NCBI GenBank assembly: GCA_964457755.1
Contig: CAYWGC010000001.1
Coordinates: 1-64,000, forward strand
Origin: Tharpella sp964457755
Lineage (GTDB): Bacteria; Desulfobacterota; Anaeroferrophillalia; Anaeroferrophillales; Tharpellaceae
Length of the DNA: 64,000 nucleotides
Direction: 5' to 3'
Every line of letters begins with the position of its first letter. Positions within the stretch are counted from its first letter, which is position 1. This document shows positions 33,721-42,975 of this stretch, in pieces. A model generated the notes under the pieces. It saw nothing but the letters and a program-made list of their open reading frames with translations, made no database searches and had not been told where the DNA came from. The position numbers and the translations under genes are program-made.

Positions 33721-34764
33721 TTAAGGCTGCAAAGCCACTGTCAACAATCCCATAACCTCAGGCAGACCCAACATCAAATTCATGTTCTGAACGGCCTGCC
33801 CGGCCGCCCCTTTAACCAGATTATCGATAGCTGAAAAAAGAATCAAGCTATTCTGGGCGGGAGCCAACACATAACCTATATCACAATAATTACTCCCCCG
33901 AACGGCATTAAGGGTTGGCAGGGTGCCAGCGGGCAAAAGCCGCACAAAAGGCTCCTTGCCATAAGCCCTATCCAGAGCCTCTTCGATCTCTGCCGCCGCG
34001 ACATCGCGTGACAGCGGGAGATAGATTGAAGAGAGAATACCGCGATTTACCGGGAGCAGGTGAGGCACAAATAGAAGTTGCGGAGCCTTTCCAGAAGCTC
34101 GTTGGAGCTGTTCAACCATCTCCGGCTGATGGCGGTGGCTGCCGACCTTATAAGGTTTGAAATTCTCGTTCACCTCACAGTAGAGAGAGCCTGAATTTAA
34201 ACTGCGACCAGCCCCGCTGGTGCCTGATTTGGCATCAATTACAATGGTCGTTTCGGAATCGATCAGTCCCAGAGGCAGAATCGGGGCCAACGGCAAAATC
34301 ACACTGGTTGGATAACAACCAGGATTGCCAACCACCCGAGCTCCGGGGATTTCAGAACGAAAAAGTTCCGGTAAACCATAAACCGCTTCCGCCAAAAGCT
34401 CTGGAGCAGTATGGGGTTGGTACCAGGCCTCATACAAAGCGCGATCACTGAAACGATAGTCGGCACTTAAATCAACCACTCTTTTACCGGCCCCATGAAG
34501 CTCGGCCACCACTTCAATAGCAGCCTTATGAGGCAAGGCCGTAAAGATCAAATCGGCCAAACCGGCAATCTCGGCCACCCGGTTATCCATAAATGAAAGG
34601 CCGACGATATCTCGCAAGGATGGAAAAAGATCGGCCACCGGCACGCCAATGTGCTGGCGCGAGGTTACCGCCGTCAATTCAACCTCAGGATGGCCAGCCA
34701 GAATCCGCATAAGCTCAACCCCAGTATAACCGCTGGCTCCAATAATCGCTACTTTTGTTTTCAT
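33721..34764 (-). CDS. argC: N-acetyl-gamma-glutamyl-phosphate reductase
   Basis: A 347-residue type 1 enzyme of arginine synthesis. N-terminal IIGASGYTGVELMRIL binds NADP; catalytic Cys in VVGNPGCYPTSV; HRHQPEM-like SHRHQPEMVEQ near the active site. It is followed 43 bp later by ilvB, so arginine and branched-chain genes may share a transcript. The rpsI terminator ends only about 25 bp before its start. Confidence 0.95.
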   Translation of the reverse strand: MKTKVAIIGASGYTGVELMRILAGHPEVELTAVTSRQHIGVPVADLFPSLRDIVGLSFMDNRVAEIAGLADLIFTALPHKAAIEVVAELHGAGKRVVDLSADYRFSDRALYEAWYQPHTAPELLAEAVYGLPELFRSEIPGARVVGNPGCYPTSVILPLAPILPLGLIDSETTIVIDAKSGTSGAGRSLNSGSLYCEVNENFKPYKVGSHRHQPEMVEQLQRASGKAPQLLFVPHLLPVNRGILSSIYLPLSRDVAAAEIEEALDRAYGKEPFVRLLPAGTLPTLNAVRGSNYCDIGYVLAPAQNSLILFSAIDNLVKGAAGQAVQNMNLMLGLPEVMGLLTVALQP

Positions 34765-34787
34765 TCCAACTCTCTCCCTTTTATAAA

Positions 34788-34821
34788 CAAAAAAAGGGAG
34801 GCCGTTTTCGCGGCCTCCCTT
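34788..34821 (-). terminator. Terminator after rpsI
   Basis: AAGGGAGGCCG and its complement around CGAAAA with seven T's on the minus strand end the rplM-rpsI transcript. Confidence 0.88.
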
Positions 34822-34850
34822 GGTCTCTTTTTTCTCTTTCCAGTATCGAT

Positions 34851-35243
34851 CTAACGTTTAGAAAACTGGAAGCGAGCTCGAGCACCGCGTTGGCCGTATT
34901 TTTTGCGCTCCTTAATTCGCGCATCACGGGTTAGGTAACCCGCTTTCTTTAGTAGACCACGCATTTCGGGATCAAACTCCAACAAAGCCTTGCTAATGCC
35001 ATGTTTTACAGCGCCAGCTTGACCAGCGACACCACCACCGGCAACTTTAATCATAAAGTCAAATTTATTGCCACTCTCAGTTACAGAGAGTGGCTGAAAA
35101 ACCATTTCGCGGGCGAAATCCATAGTAAAATAGTCTTCGGCTGGACGACCGTTAACCTTAATATCGCCAGTGCCTTCACTGAGCCAGACCTTGGCAATCG
35201 CTGATTTTCTCTTGCCAGTCGCATAAAACCTTGTCGCTGTCAT
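34851..35243 (-). CDS. rpsI: 30S ribosomal protein S9
   Basis: 130 residues, full length, with the N-terminal TGKRKSAIAKVWL and the basic C-terminal tail ARFQFSKR that reaches the P-site tRNA. It is downstream of rplM in the usual order. Confidence 0.98.
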   Translation of the reverse strand: MTATRFYATGKRKSAIAKVWLSEGTGDIKVNGRPAEDYFTMDFAREMVFQPLSVTESGNKFDFMIKVAGGGVAGQAGAVKHGISKALLEFDPEMRGLLKKAGYLTRDARIKERKKYGQRGARARFQFSKR

Positions 35244-35300
35244 ATCAAAACCTTAAAAATAGTATTTTAAAATATATTAACTGTTAAATAAAAATTACGC

Positions 35301-35729
35301 TTAAATCTCTCTGGCAATCGGCTGTTGGGCCTGATGAGAATGCTCGGAACCAGCATAGATTTTCAGTTTTCCCAGCAACTGGCGACCCAGTTTATTCTTC
35401 GGCAACATACCTTTAACCGCACTATTGATAATCTCAGTCGGATTTTTCTCAAGCAACTCAGCCGCCGTTATCGATTTGATACCACCTGGATAGCCGGTAT
35501 GGTGATAATAAGTTTTATCACTAAGCTTGTTACCGGTCAAACGAACATTGGCTGCATTAACAATCACGACATAATCGCCGGTATCAACATGAGGTGTAAA
35601 AATTGCCTTATCTTTACCCCGTAAAATCTTGGCAACCTCACTCGCCAAACGTCCGAGAACCTGGCCTCGGGCATCTATCAGGTGCCATTTTTGTTCAAAT
35701 TCTCCAGGTTTCGCTACATAGGTCTTCAT
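35301..35729 (-). CDS. rplM: 50S ribosomal protein L13
   Basis: 142 residues from the ATG at 35729 (MKTYVAKPGEFEQKWHLID), which matches the family's usual length and follows GGAG. An upstream reading from 35765 adds residues not seen in L13. The signature LGRLASEVAKILRGKDK is present. Confidence 0.98.
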   Translation of the reverse strand: MKTYVAKPGEFEQKWHLIDARGQVLGRLASEVAKILRGKDKAIFTPHVDTGDYVVIVNAANVRLTGNKLSDKTYYHHTGYPGGIKSITAAELLEKNPTEIINSAVKGMLPKNKLGRQLLGKLKIYAGSEHSHQAQQPIAREI

Positions 35730-35922
35730 TATAGATATCTCCAAAAAAACATCCGGCCCCTTCAAGAACCGAAATCAGCATCATCTTCAATCACTTAAGG
35801 CCCTGCCAAAGAGGGCGGCAAATTTGAAGGGCAGACTTCTAATATAAGGGGTTGTAATTGTCAAGCTATTTTTAAATATCTTTCCTTTGATGGTGTCGTA
35901 AGAAGTCCACAATCACCTTAAA

Positions 35923-35995
35923 TCGTCATTCCGACGAAAGTCAGAATCCAGTAAATTCAGTAACTTCTGGATATCGGCTTTCGCCGGCATGACGG
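35923..35995. repeat. 73-bp palindromic intergenic repeat
   Basis: The arms TCGTCATTCCGACGAAAGTC and GCTTTCGCCGGCATGACG pair imperfectly around a short centre. This is the common GTCATTCCCGCGAAAG type of genomic hairpin repeat seen in many proteobacteria. Confidence 0.65.
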
Positions 35996-36026
35996 ATATG
36001 GGAATTTTTGCGAGTTCATCTTCCTT

Positions 36027-37223
36027 TCAAATGCAAAAGTCATGACGACGTTCAGCAAAAAGTCCCAGGACCCGGTCAAGATCGGTGTACTCCAGATCGG
36101 CACTGATAGTCACCCGGAGCAGAGATTGACCGGGAGCCACCGTCGGCGGACGAATCCCCTGAATAAAGACTCCGTGTTCGAGGAACCAGGCACTCAAGGC
36201 CATAGTTTTTTGGGGATCCCCAACCACCACCGGCACAATTGGCGTCGGATCATCGCTAACCGCAATCTCAAGACGGCGTAGACCTTGACGGAAATAGTCG
36301 TTTAAAGATCTGAGCCTGGTTACCCGTTCAGGTTCCTCGGAAAGCAGTTCAACGGCCGCCAGCGAGGCCCCCAGAGCCGCCGGTGGCAAAGCCGTTGTGT
36401 AGATGAAACTGCGCGCTTTATTAATCAGGTAATCGATAAATTGCGGGGCTCCGGCAACATAGGCCCCGCAACTACCCAGCGCCTTTCCCAAAGTCCCCAT
36501 CTGCAGGTCAAGATCATTAAATCCAAGACCAAAATGTTCAGCTGAACCACGACCTCCAGCTCCTAGAACCCCAGTGGCGTGAGCATCATCAACCATCACA
36601 ACCGCGTCATGACGACGCCCCAACTCAGCGACTTCTGGCAACGGCGCAATATCACCATCCATACTGAAAACACTATCGGTAACAATCAAGCGCCGCCTGA
36701 AAGTTGTAGCACTACTTTTCAGCAATTGTTCAAGATGGCCCATGTTACAATGACGATAAACCTTGAGCTGGGCTCGACTTAAACGACAGCCATCAACAAT
36801 ACTGGCATGATTAAGCGCATCACTGTAAATCACATCACCAGCCCCCACCAGCGTCGTTAAAAGGGCCAGATTAGCCACATAACCACTATTAAAAACCAGA
36901 GTTTTCGGAACTTTTTTAAATTTTGCCAAGGCCTCTTCGAGCTCCCCGTGCAAACTCATAGTTCCTGAGATCAAACGTGACGCGCCCGCCGAGCAGCCAT
37001 AGCCTGCAACCGCCTTTTGCGCGGCGGCAAGCAGCTTTGGATGGTTCGCTAAACCAAGATAGTTATTTGAGCAAAGCAGCAGTATCGGACGGCCATCAAG
37101 GGTCGTATGCGCCTGTTGCGGCCCATTTATTGTCCGCAAAAACCTTAGCTGACCAATCTCTTCCAGTCCGCCAAGTTCACCCTCAAGCGCCGCCAGCATT
37201 GACTTTTGCAAACTATCACGCAT
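36027..37223 (-). CDS. bioF: 8-amino-7-oxononanoate synthase
   Basis: A 398-residue PLP enzyme joining pimeloyl thioester and alanine in biotin synthesis. PLP-binding Lys in QMGTLGKALGSCGAY, DDAHATGVLGAGGRG before it. The start at 37223 follows GAGGGG and overlaps the bioB stop by 8 bp, so translation is coupled; the longer frame to 37292 lies inside bioB. Confidence 0.93.
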   Translation of the reverse strand: MRDSLQKSMLAALEGELGGLEEIGQLRFLRTINGPQQAHTTLDGRPILLLCSNNYLGLANHPKLLAAAQKAVAGYGCSAGASRLISGTMSLHGELEEALAKFKKVPKTLVFNSGYVANLALLTTLVGAGDVIYSDALNHASIVDGCRLSRAQLKVYRHCNMGHLEQLLKSSATTFRRRLIVTDSVFSMDGDIAPLPEVAELGRRHDAVVMVDDAHATGVLGAGGRGSAEHFGLGFNDLDLQMGTLGKALGSCGAYVAGAPQFIDYLINKARSFIYTTALPPAALGASLAAVELLSEEPERVTRLRSLNDYFRQGLRRLEIAVSDDPTPIVPVVVGDPQKTMALSAWFLEHGVFIQGIRPPTVAPGQSLLRVTISADLEYTDLDRVLGLFAERRHDFCI

Positions 37224-38232
37224 CCGCCAACCCCTCATCAAATACTGCCCAATCGTCCAGCAGACGACTGTCATCCGACCATTGCCGACCACTGGTGGTC
37301 AGATAGTTACCAACCATCAGGCCATTCGCACCGGCCGCAAAAAGGAACGATTGAAAATCTCCGAAAGTACGCTGACGCCCACCACAAATACGAATATCGC
37401 AGGCTGGACAGACCAAACGAAACATGGAAATTGTCAAAAGTGCCTGGAACGGAGTTAACCCCGGTTGCTCGGCCAAGGGTGTCCCGCTGACCGGTTGCAG
37501 AAAATTGAGCGGAATCGAATCTACCTGAAGCTCGCGCAGGGTCAAGGCCAACTCTACCCGCTGAGCCCAGCTTTCACCGAGTCCCATAATCCCGCCACTA
37601 CAGACATAAAGTCCGGCCTCTTTGGCGATTTTCACGGTAGCCACAGCCCTCTCATAATCATGAGTCGTACAAATTTGCGGGAAAAAACTCCGGGCCGTCT
37701 CTAAATTATGATGATAATGTTTAAGCCCCGCATCACGGTAACGAACCGCCATGGCCGCATCGAGAAAACCCAAGGAAGCACAAGGAGCCATTTTTTGCGC
37801 CCCAATCTCTTTCAACATAGCCATTATCTGGGTCTGCTCATGCTCACAATCAACCGCTGTACCACTGGTCACAACCGAAAAGTTTGCAACCCCGCAAGCC
37901 GCCGCCGCACGGGCCTGTTCGGCCAACTTGTCGACTTTGATTAAAGGAAAAGTCTCGACTCCGGTATCGTAGAAGATCGACTGAGCACAGTAGGCACAAT
38001 CTTCCGGGCAGCGACCCGACTTAGCGTTGGTGATCGCACAAAGCGCAATCTTCTGACCACAGTGGTGCCGCCGGATCTGATTGGTCAACGGCAACAGAGA
38101 GAATATCTCGGCCCCAGTCAAGCCTCCCAAACTTAAGGCGAGATCACCATCTATGCCTGCTCCATCTTTAAGAAGTTGGGGCAGGCGCGAAGTCAACAAC
38201 GCAACAATTTCATAGTTTCGTTTTTTTGGCAA
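37216..38232 (-). CDS. bioB: Biotin synthase
   Basis: A 338-residue radical SAM enzyme inserting sulfur into dethiobiotin. The 4Fe-4S motif is CPEDCAYCAQS; other conserved Cys and Arg follow, including CPACDIRICGGRQRTFG. There is no internal Met near the N-terminus and AAGGA precedes a TTG, so a TTG start is likely. It begins a bioB-bioF pair. Confidence 0.95.
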   Translation of the reverse strand: MPKKRNYEIVALLTSRLPQLLKDGAGIDGDLALSLGGLTGAEIFSLLPLTNQIRRHHCGQKIALCAITNAKSGRCPEDCAYCAQSIFYDTGVETFPLIKVDKLAEQARAAAACGVANFSVVTSGTAVDCEHEQTQIMAMLKEIGAQKMAPCASLGFLDAAMAVRYRDAGLKHYHHNLETARSFFPQICTTHDYERAVATVKIAKEAGLYVCSGGIMGLGESWAQRVELALTLRELQVDSIPLNFLQPVSGTPLAEQPGLTPFQALLTISMFRLVCPACDIRICGGRQRTFGDFQSFLFAAGANGLMVGNYLTTSGRQWSDDSRLLDDWAVFDEGLADA

Positions 38233-38318
38233 AAGAATTTCCTTTTAATTAATTCGATTTTACTTTAGGTACTTTAGTCATAGCAAAAGATAACAAACTT
38301 TGCTTCGCCCTTACTAAC

Positions 38319-38400
38319 GGGGTCACATCTTGACAAATGGCGGGTTAAAACTTTGGCTTTACGTGAACCTTCTGGCCGCCAAGTGTCAAGAAATGACCCC
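38319..38400. repeat. 82-bp REP-like inverted repeat
   Basis: GGGGTCACATCTTGACA and its approximate complement (TGTCAAGAAATGACCCC) flank an internal inverted TGGC/GCCA. The GGGGTCA-TCTTGACA ends resemble REP or IS200-type associated hairpins. Confidence 0.55.
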
Positions 38401-38471
38401 AGCCGAGACGGATCGAACAAGCCGAATCAACATTTAACAAACAATCTGATAACAAACAATCTGAGCAAATA

Positions 38472-39080
38472 ATGGCATTTAATCGACAAGACGGTTTCTA
38501 CAAAAAGGCAAAGCGTGAAGGTAAACGCTCCCGAGCGACCTACAAAATCGAAGAACTGGACCAACGCTTCAAGGTCTTCAGAAAGGGTCAGAAAATCCTG
38601 GAACTGGGGGCCGCTCCCGGGGGCTGGATGGAGTATATCGCGAAACGGGTTGGAGTCACAGGATATGTCTTGGGACTCGACTTACAAAATATCGCAGACC
38701 TGCCCTCACCCCCCTGCATAACCTTGGTCGCAGATATCCTAGCTCCGGAAACCGGCCCTCTCATAGACTCTCTGGTCACTCCACCCTTTGACGGGGCGGT
38801 CTCCGATCTGGCCCCGAACCTGACCGGCATCAAAGCAACCGATCAGGCCAACTCCATTGCCATACTAGAAACCGCATTGGAACTTGTCAAGGAACGTCTG
38901 GCAGAAGGCGGTTTTTTTATCTGCAAGGTCTTCCAAGGCAATGAACTAAAATCATTTCAGCAGCAACTCAAAAACTGCTTTGCCAAGGTCACCCTGGCAA
39001 AACCTAAAGCCAGCCGTAAAACCTCAGCCGAGATATATCTGGTTGCAACCGGTTACACCGGCATCATCAGCTCCCAGTAG
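38472..39080 (+). CDS. rlmE: 23S rRNA 2'-O-ribose U2552 methyltransferase
   Basis: A 202-residue SAM methyltransferase (RrmJ/FtsJ). SAM motif ILELGAAPGGWMEYIA, catalytic Lys in RATYKIEELD, DLAPNLTG with catalytic Asp, and FICKVFQG. The 3' end overlaps the convergent prepilin peptidase gene by 28 bp. Confidence 0.93.
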   Translation: MAFNRQDGFYKKAKREGKRSRATYKIEELDQRFKVFRKGQKILELGAAPGGWMEYIAKRVGVTGYVLGLDLQNIADLPSPPCITLVADILAPETGPLIDSLVTPPFDGAVSDLAPNLTGIKATDQANSIAILETALELVKERLAEGGFFICKVFQGNELKSFQQQLKNCFAKVTLAKPKASRKTSAEIYLVATGYTGIISSQ

Positions 39081-39829
39081 AGTTCAACCATCTGGGGGCC
39101 GATAAAAAGATAAAGAAGTCCACCAGCAGCCAGAAAGGGACCAAAAGGAATAGCATAACGCCCATCCTTACCCTTCCAGAACACTAACCCTAAACCGATT
39201 ACGGCGCCGCTCAGTGAACTTAGTAAGATAATCGGCAAAAGCGCCTTATAACCTAAAAAAGCCCCGAGCATCGCCAACAACTTAAGGTCGCCCCCACCCA
39301 TACCATCGCGCCCAGTCGCGTAGTAATAACCGGTCGCCACCAACCACAGCGAAAACCAACCTAAAAGAACACCGAGCAACGATTCCCACCAAGGCATCGG
39401 CACCCACCACCAGGCTCCGGCCAGACCTATAACAATCCCCGTAAGACTGAAACGATCCGGAATAATCTGATGTTCAAGATCGATGAAAATTATTGGTACC
39501 AGTAGACAGATCAGCAACAAAGCTCCTGCCAGAGCGGGAGAGGGACCAAAGCGCCAGGCGGCAACCCCAAAAAGCAGGCCGGTAAAGGCCTCAACCAGGG
39601 GATATTGCAAAGATATCGGATTGTGACAGAAAAAACAGCGGCCCCGCAAAAAAAGATAGGTCAGCAATGGGACATTGAGCCAGAAGGGCAGCGTCTGCCC
39701 ACAATTCGGACAATGCGATGCCGGCGATACCACCGACAAATTTCGAGGAATACGATAGATACAGACATTAAAAAAACTACCAAAAATCAACCCCAGAAGA
39801 ACCGCAACTATAAGCAAAACAAAATCCAT
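39053..39829 (-). CDS. pilD: Type IV prepilin peptidase
   Basis: A 258-residue inner-membrane enzyme that cleaves and N-methylates prepilins. The N-terminal helix and methylase domain contain the zinc pairs CPNCGQTLPF and CFFCHNP; protease Asp residues are in FIDLEHQIIPD and GMGGGDLKLLAM. About eight membrane helices. I chose the Met at 39829; a ribosome-binding site is weak at every candidate. It probably serves the pil genes at 47-52 kb. Confidence 0.88.
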   Translation of the reverse strand: MDFVLLIVAVLLGLIFGSFFNVCIYRIPRNLSVVSPASHCPNCGQTLPFWLNVPLLTYLFLRGRCFFCHNPISLQYPLVEAFTGLLFGVAAWRFGPSPALAGALLLICLLVPIIFIDLEHQIIPDRFSLTGIVIGLAGAWWWVPMPWWESLLGVLLGWFSLWLVATGYYYATGRDGMGGGDLKLLAMLGAFLGYKALLPIILLSSLSGAVIGLGLVFWKGKDGRYAIPFGPFLAAGGLLYLFIGPQMVELYWELMMPV

Positions 39830-40131
39830 AATCGGTAACGCACCAACCCTTGCTAAAATTTGAAGATAAAGTTTAAAAATTAGGCGGTTGAACAAAAGAG
39901 TGGGATGTGTTATATTAGCGATTCAAACAATTTAGAGATAAAATCAGCTTGCCGGAACCTATTCGTTGCAGAAGTAACCATTATTTTTTAACGATATTAA
40001 TTTACGGCTGGCGGGCCATATCATGTCAGCATCATCTTTGCCAAGAAAAATAATACAACTGCCTCTCTTGATGATACGATGACACCATCTTTTTCACCCC
40101 AAGAACTCTAACTAATGGAATTCGGCTAAAC
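39830..40131. other. Divergent promoter region pilD / carD
   Basis: AT-rich 300-bp gap between divergent genes, expected to hold both promoters. I see no clear riboswitch, tRNA or repeat. Confidence 0.35.
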
Positions 40132-40650
40132 ATGGAAAATCAGACAATCAACGTCTTTAATATAGGAGATCTTGCGGTCTACCCTGGACACGGGGTCGGT
40201 GAAATCAAAGCTATAGAACAACGTGAAGTATGCAACGAGACCCAGAACTTCTACATAATGGTGATCATCGACAGCAATATCACCATCATGATCCCCAAGA
40301 ACAACACCACTAACGTCGGTTTACGCCAACTGGTCAGCAAGGCTGAAATCAAAGAAGTCTACACCACCCTTAAACGCCGGCGGGTAAAGCTTTCACATCA
40401 GACCTGGAATAAACGTTACAAACAATTCCACGATAAAATCAAGCGCGGCTCACTCTTTGAGGTCGCCGAGGTCTTCCGCGACCTCAACCTGATCAGCGTT
40501 AACAAGGAACTCTCTTTTGGCGAACGAAAAATGATGGAGACGGCCAAACATCTGATTGTCTCCGAACTGGCCCTGGCGCGCGCGCTGCAAGAGAGTGATG
40601 TCGAAAAAGAGATCCAGGAGCTCTTCACCGACCATCTGAGCGAGACCTGA
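40132..40650 (+). CDS. carD: CarD/CdnL family RNA polymerase-binding regulator
   Basis: A 172-residue cytoplasmic regulator that binds the RNA polymerase beta subunit and stabilises open complexes. N-terminal Tudor-like FNIGDLAVYPGHGVGEI and an all-helical C-terminal half with the basic RWNKRYK-like WNKRYKQFHDK. It heads the carD-yacL-ispDF group. Confidence 0.92.
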   Translation: MENQTINVFNIGDLAVYPGHGVGEIKAIEQREVCNETQNFYIMVIIDSNITIMIPKNNTTNVGLRQLVSKAEIKEVYTTLKRRRVKLSHQTWNKRYKQFHDKIKRGSLFEVAEVFRDLNLISVNKELSFGERKMMETAKHLIVSELALARALQESDVEKEIQELFTDHLSET

Positions 40651-40735
40651 TTTCAGTTTAAATGTCAAAGCTGTAGATCAAGTCATAAAGTTGGGATTGC
40701 ATCAAAACAGAGATCACCATTTAACAGGATAATCG

Positions 40736-41725
40736 TTGCTCATAATTCGCGCTTTTTTTGCCCTTGCGGCGGCCCTGCTCTCCTTCCAGATTGCCAAAGC
40801 TCAATTCCACAGAATTGATTACGCCTGCGTCGCTTTTTTTGTTGTCGGCGCCTTGGTCGTATACCTCTTTTACCTGATCAGCCGCCTCAAGAAAATCCCC
40901 TTAAGAACTCTGCTCGGTGGCTTTACAGGTATAGTTGTCGGCCTTTTCATAGCCAACCTCCTACTCCGGGGGGCACCTTTTGTCGACCTTTTTGACAACC
41001 CCAGAACCAGCTTCACCCTCTATCTTCTGGTCTACTCCCTCCTGGCTTATGTCGCCCTCGAAGTCGGTCTCAAAAAAGGGGATGAATTTGACCTTATCCG
41101 AGCCCTGATCACCAAAAAAAGTGCTGACCAGGAAAAAATTGTCGACACTTCTGTAATTATTGACGGCCGCATCGCCGATGTCTGTGAAACCGGCTTCGTT
41201 GAAGGCACTCTGATTATTCCACAGTTTGTTCTCCACGAGTTACAACTTGTCGCCGACTCGGCCGACTCCTTGAAAAGGATCCGCGGGCGCCGCGGACTCG
41301 ACATTCTCAAACGCATCCAGAATCAAGCCAAGGTTCAGATCCATATCACTGAAGAAGACTTCCCACGCATCAAAGAGGTCGATGCAAAACTTGTGGCTCT
41401 GGCCAAAAAAAGAGATGCCCAAATTTTAACTAACGACTTCAACCTCAATAAAGTAGCGGATCTTCAGGGCGTTCGGGTTTTAAACCTGAATCAACTGGCC
41501 GAATCGCTAAAGCCTCTGGTTCTGCCCGGCGAGACCCTCGATGTAATGGTCTCCAAAGAGGGCAAAGAACCGATGCAGGGGGTTGCTTACCTGGATGACG
41601 GCACCATGGTGGTCATCGACCAGGGACGCCAACTGGTCGGCGAAGCGGCCCAAGTCATCGTCACCAGTGTCCTGCAAACTACGGCAGGCCGCATGATCTT
41701 TGCGAGACGGCAAAATGGTTCCTGA
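40736..41725 (+). CDS. yacL: PIN/TRAM-domain membrane protein, YacL type
   Basis: A 329-residue protein with about four N-terminal membrane helices (1-115), a PIN nuclease domain (about 135-255; Asp in VDTSVIIDGRIADV, EVDAKLVALAKKR, ILTNDFNLN) and a C-terminal TRAM domain (GETLDVMVSKEGKEPMQGVA) that may bind RNA. It starts at TTG, 6-7 bases after AGGAT. It overlaps ispDF by about 11 bp. Confidence 0.88.
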   Translation: MLIIRAFFALAAALLSFQIAKAQFHRIDYACVAFFVVGALVVYLFYLISRLKKIPLRTLLGGFTGIVVGLFIANLLLRGAPFVDLFDNPRTSFTLYLLVYSLLAYVALEVGLKKGDEFDLIRALITKKSADQEKIVDTSVIIDGRIADVCETGFVEGTLIIPQFVLHELQLVADSADSLKRIRGRRGLDILKRIQNQAKVQIHITEEDFPRIKEVDAKLVALAKKRDAQILTNDFNLNKVADLQGVRVLNLNQLAESLKPLVLPGETLDVMVSKEGKEPMQGVAYLDDGTMVVIDQGRQLVGEAAQVIVTSVLQTTAGRMIFARRQNGS

Positions 41726-42956
41726 GCCGGCCCCCAAAACAGCTTACGCAATAATTGTCGCGGCCGGTAGCGGACACCGCTACCCCGGCCGCCAAAGTAA
41801 ACAATTTATCGACCTTTGCGGCAAACCTCTCTACCTCTGGAGTATTGAAACATTTCAAAAATGTCCGGCAATTAAAGGTATTGTCATCGTCGGCCCCAAG
41901 CAAAACCAAGAAGCCCTGCTTGAGATGCAACAAAAAACCACCCTTTTCGATAAAGTTATTAGTGTCATTGCCGGAGGCGATAGCCGGACAGAATCGGTAA
42001 GTAAAGGCGTTACGGCGCTTGCGGCAACGGACAAAAAGCTATGTGAATCCGACGCGATTCTGGTTCACGATGGCGTCCGCCCCCTGATCTCCAACGAACT
42101 GATTATTAAGGTTGTTGAACAAACCAGCTCCCAGCAGGTCGTCATTCCGACGACAACCCCAACCGCAACCGTCAAAAGAATTGCGGGACAGAAGATCACT
42201 GAAACTATTCCCCGAGAGGAGCTTGGCCTCGCCCAAACCCCGCAGGGGGTTCCTTACAGACTCCTCTGCGAAGCTTTGAAACATTGGCAAAAAAACCCGG
42301 CAACCCCAATCACCGACGAAGGGGCTCTGGTTGAAAACCTCCCCTTAAACAGACGTGCCAATGTCAATTTTGTTAATGTCTCTGGGGAGCCAGCAAACCT
42401 GAAAATCACATTTCCACATGATCTGCAACAGGCCGAAATAATGTTACAAAAAAACAATTGCCAAGAAGTTGCCTACAAACCACGACAAGCCACCGGTTTC
42501 GGATATGATGTCCATGCCTTTGCAGAGAAACGGAAATTGATTCTAGGTGGCATTGAAATCCCCGGGCATATGGGGCTGGCGGGCCACTCTGATGCCGATG
42601 TCCTGATTCACGCTTTAGTTGATGCCCTGCTCGGAGCTGTGGGAGCGGGCGACATTGGCCAACACTTTCCCGATCACGACCCAGCCTTCAAAAACCGTAG
42701 CAGCCTCTATTTTCTGGAGCAGGCTCTAACAATTGTCAGAGAGAGAGATTTTAAGCTGGAGGCAGCTGACATCACGATTGTCGCCGAGCAACCCAAACTG
42801 ACCCCACATATTCCGCACATGCTAGCGGTTTTGAAAGAGACAATCGCCTCACCCTGCCAGCTCAATATCAAAGCTACAACCAGTGAAGGACTAGGGTTTA
42901 CCGGCCGGCGGGAAGGAATCGCAACTTACGCCGTAGCGACTGTAATCGCGAACTAA
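41715..42956 (+). CDS. ispDF: Fused IspD-IspF isoprenoid enzyme
   Basis: 413 residues joining two steps of the methylerythritol phosphate pathway. The IspD cytidylyltransferase (about 1-235) has IIVAAGSGHRYPGRQSKQF; the IspF cyclodiphosphate synthase (about 255-413) has metal-binding GFGYDVHAF, GHSDADVLIHALVDALLG and the C-terminal TSEGLGFTGRREGI. Bifunctional IspDF is known in several bacterial groups. The ATG at 41715 is preferred to a TTG at 41700. Confidence 0.92.
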   Translation: MVPEPAPKTAYAIIVAAGSGHRYPGRQSKQFIDLCGKPLYLWSIETFQKCPAIKGIVIVGPKQNQEALLEMQQKTTLFDKVISVIAGGDSRTESVSKGVTALAATDKKLCESDAILVHDGVRPLISNELIIKVVEQTSSQQVVIPTTTPTATVKRIAGQKITETIPREELGLAQTPQGVPYRLLCEALKHWQKNPATPITDEGALVENLPLNRRANVNFVNVSGEPANLKITFPHDLQQAEIMLQKNNCQEVAYKPRQATGFGYDVHAFAEKRKLILGGIEIPGHMGLAGHSDADVLIHALVDALLGAVGAGDIGQHFPDHDPAFKNRSSLYFLEQALTIVRERDFKLEAADITIVAEQPKLTPHIPHMLAVLKETIASPCQLNIKATTSEGLGFTGRREGIATYAVATVIAN

Positions 42957-42975
42957 CCCCTTCCAAACCTTAGCC

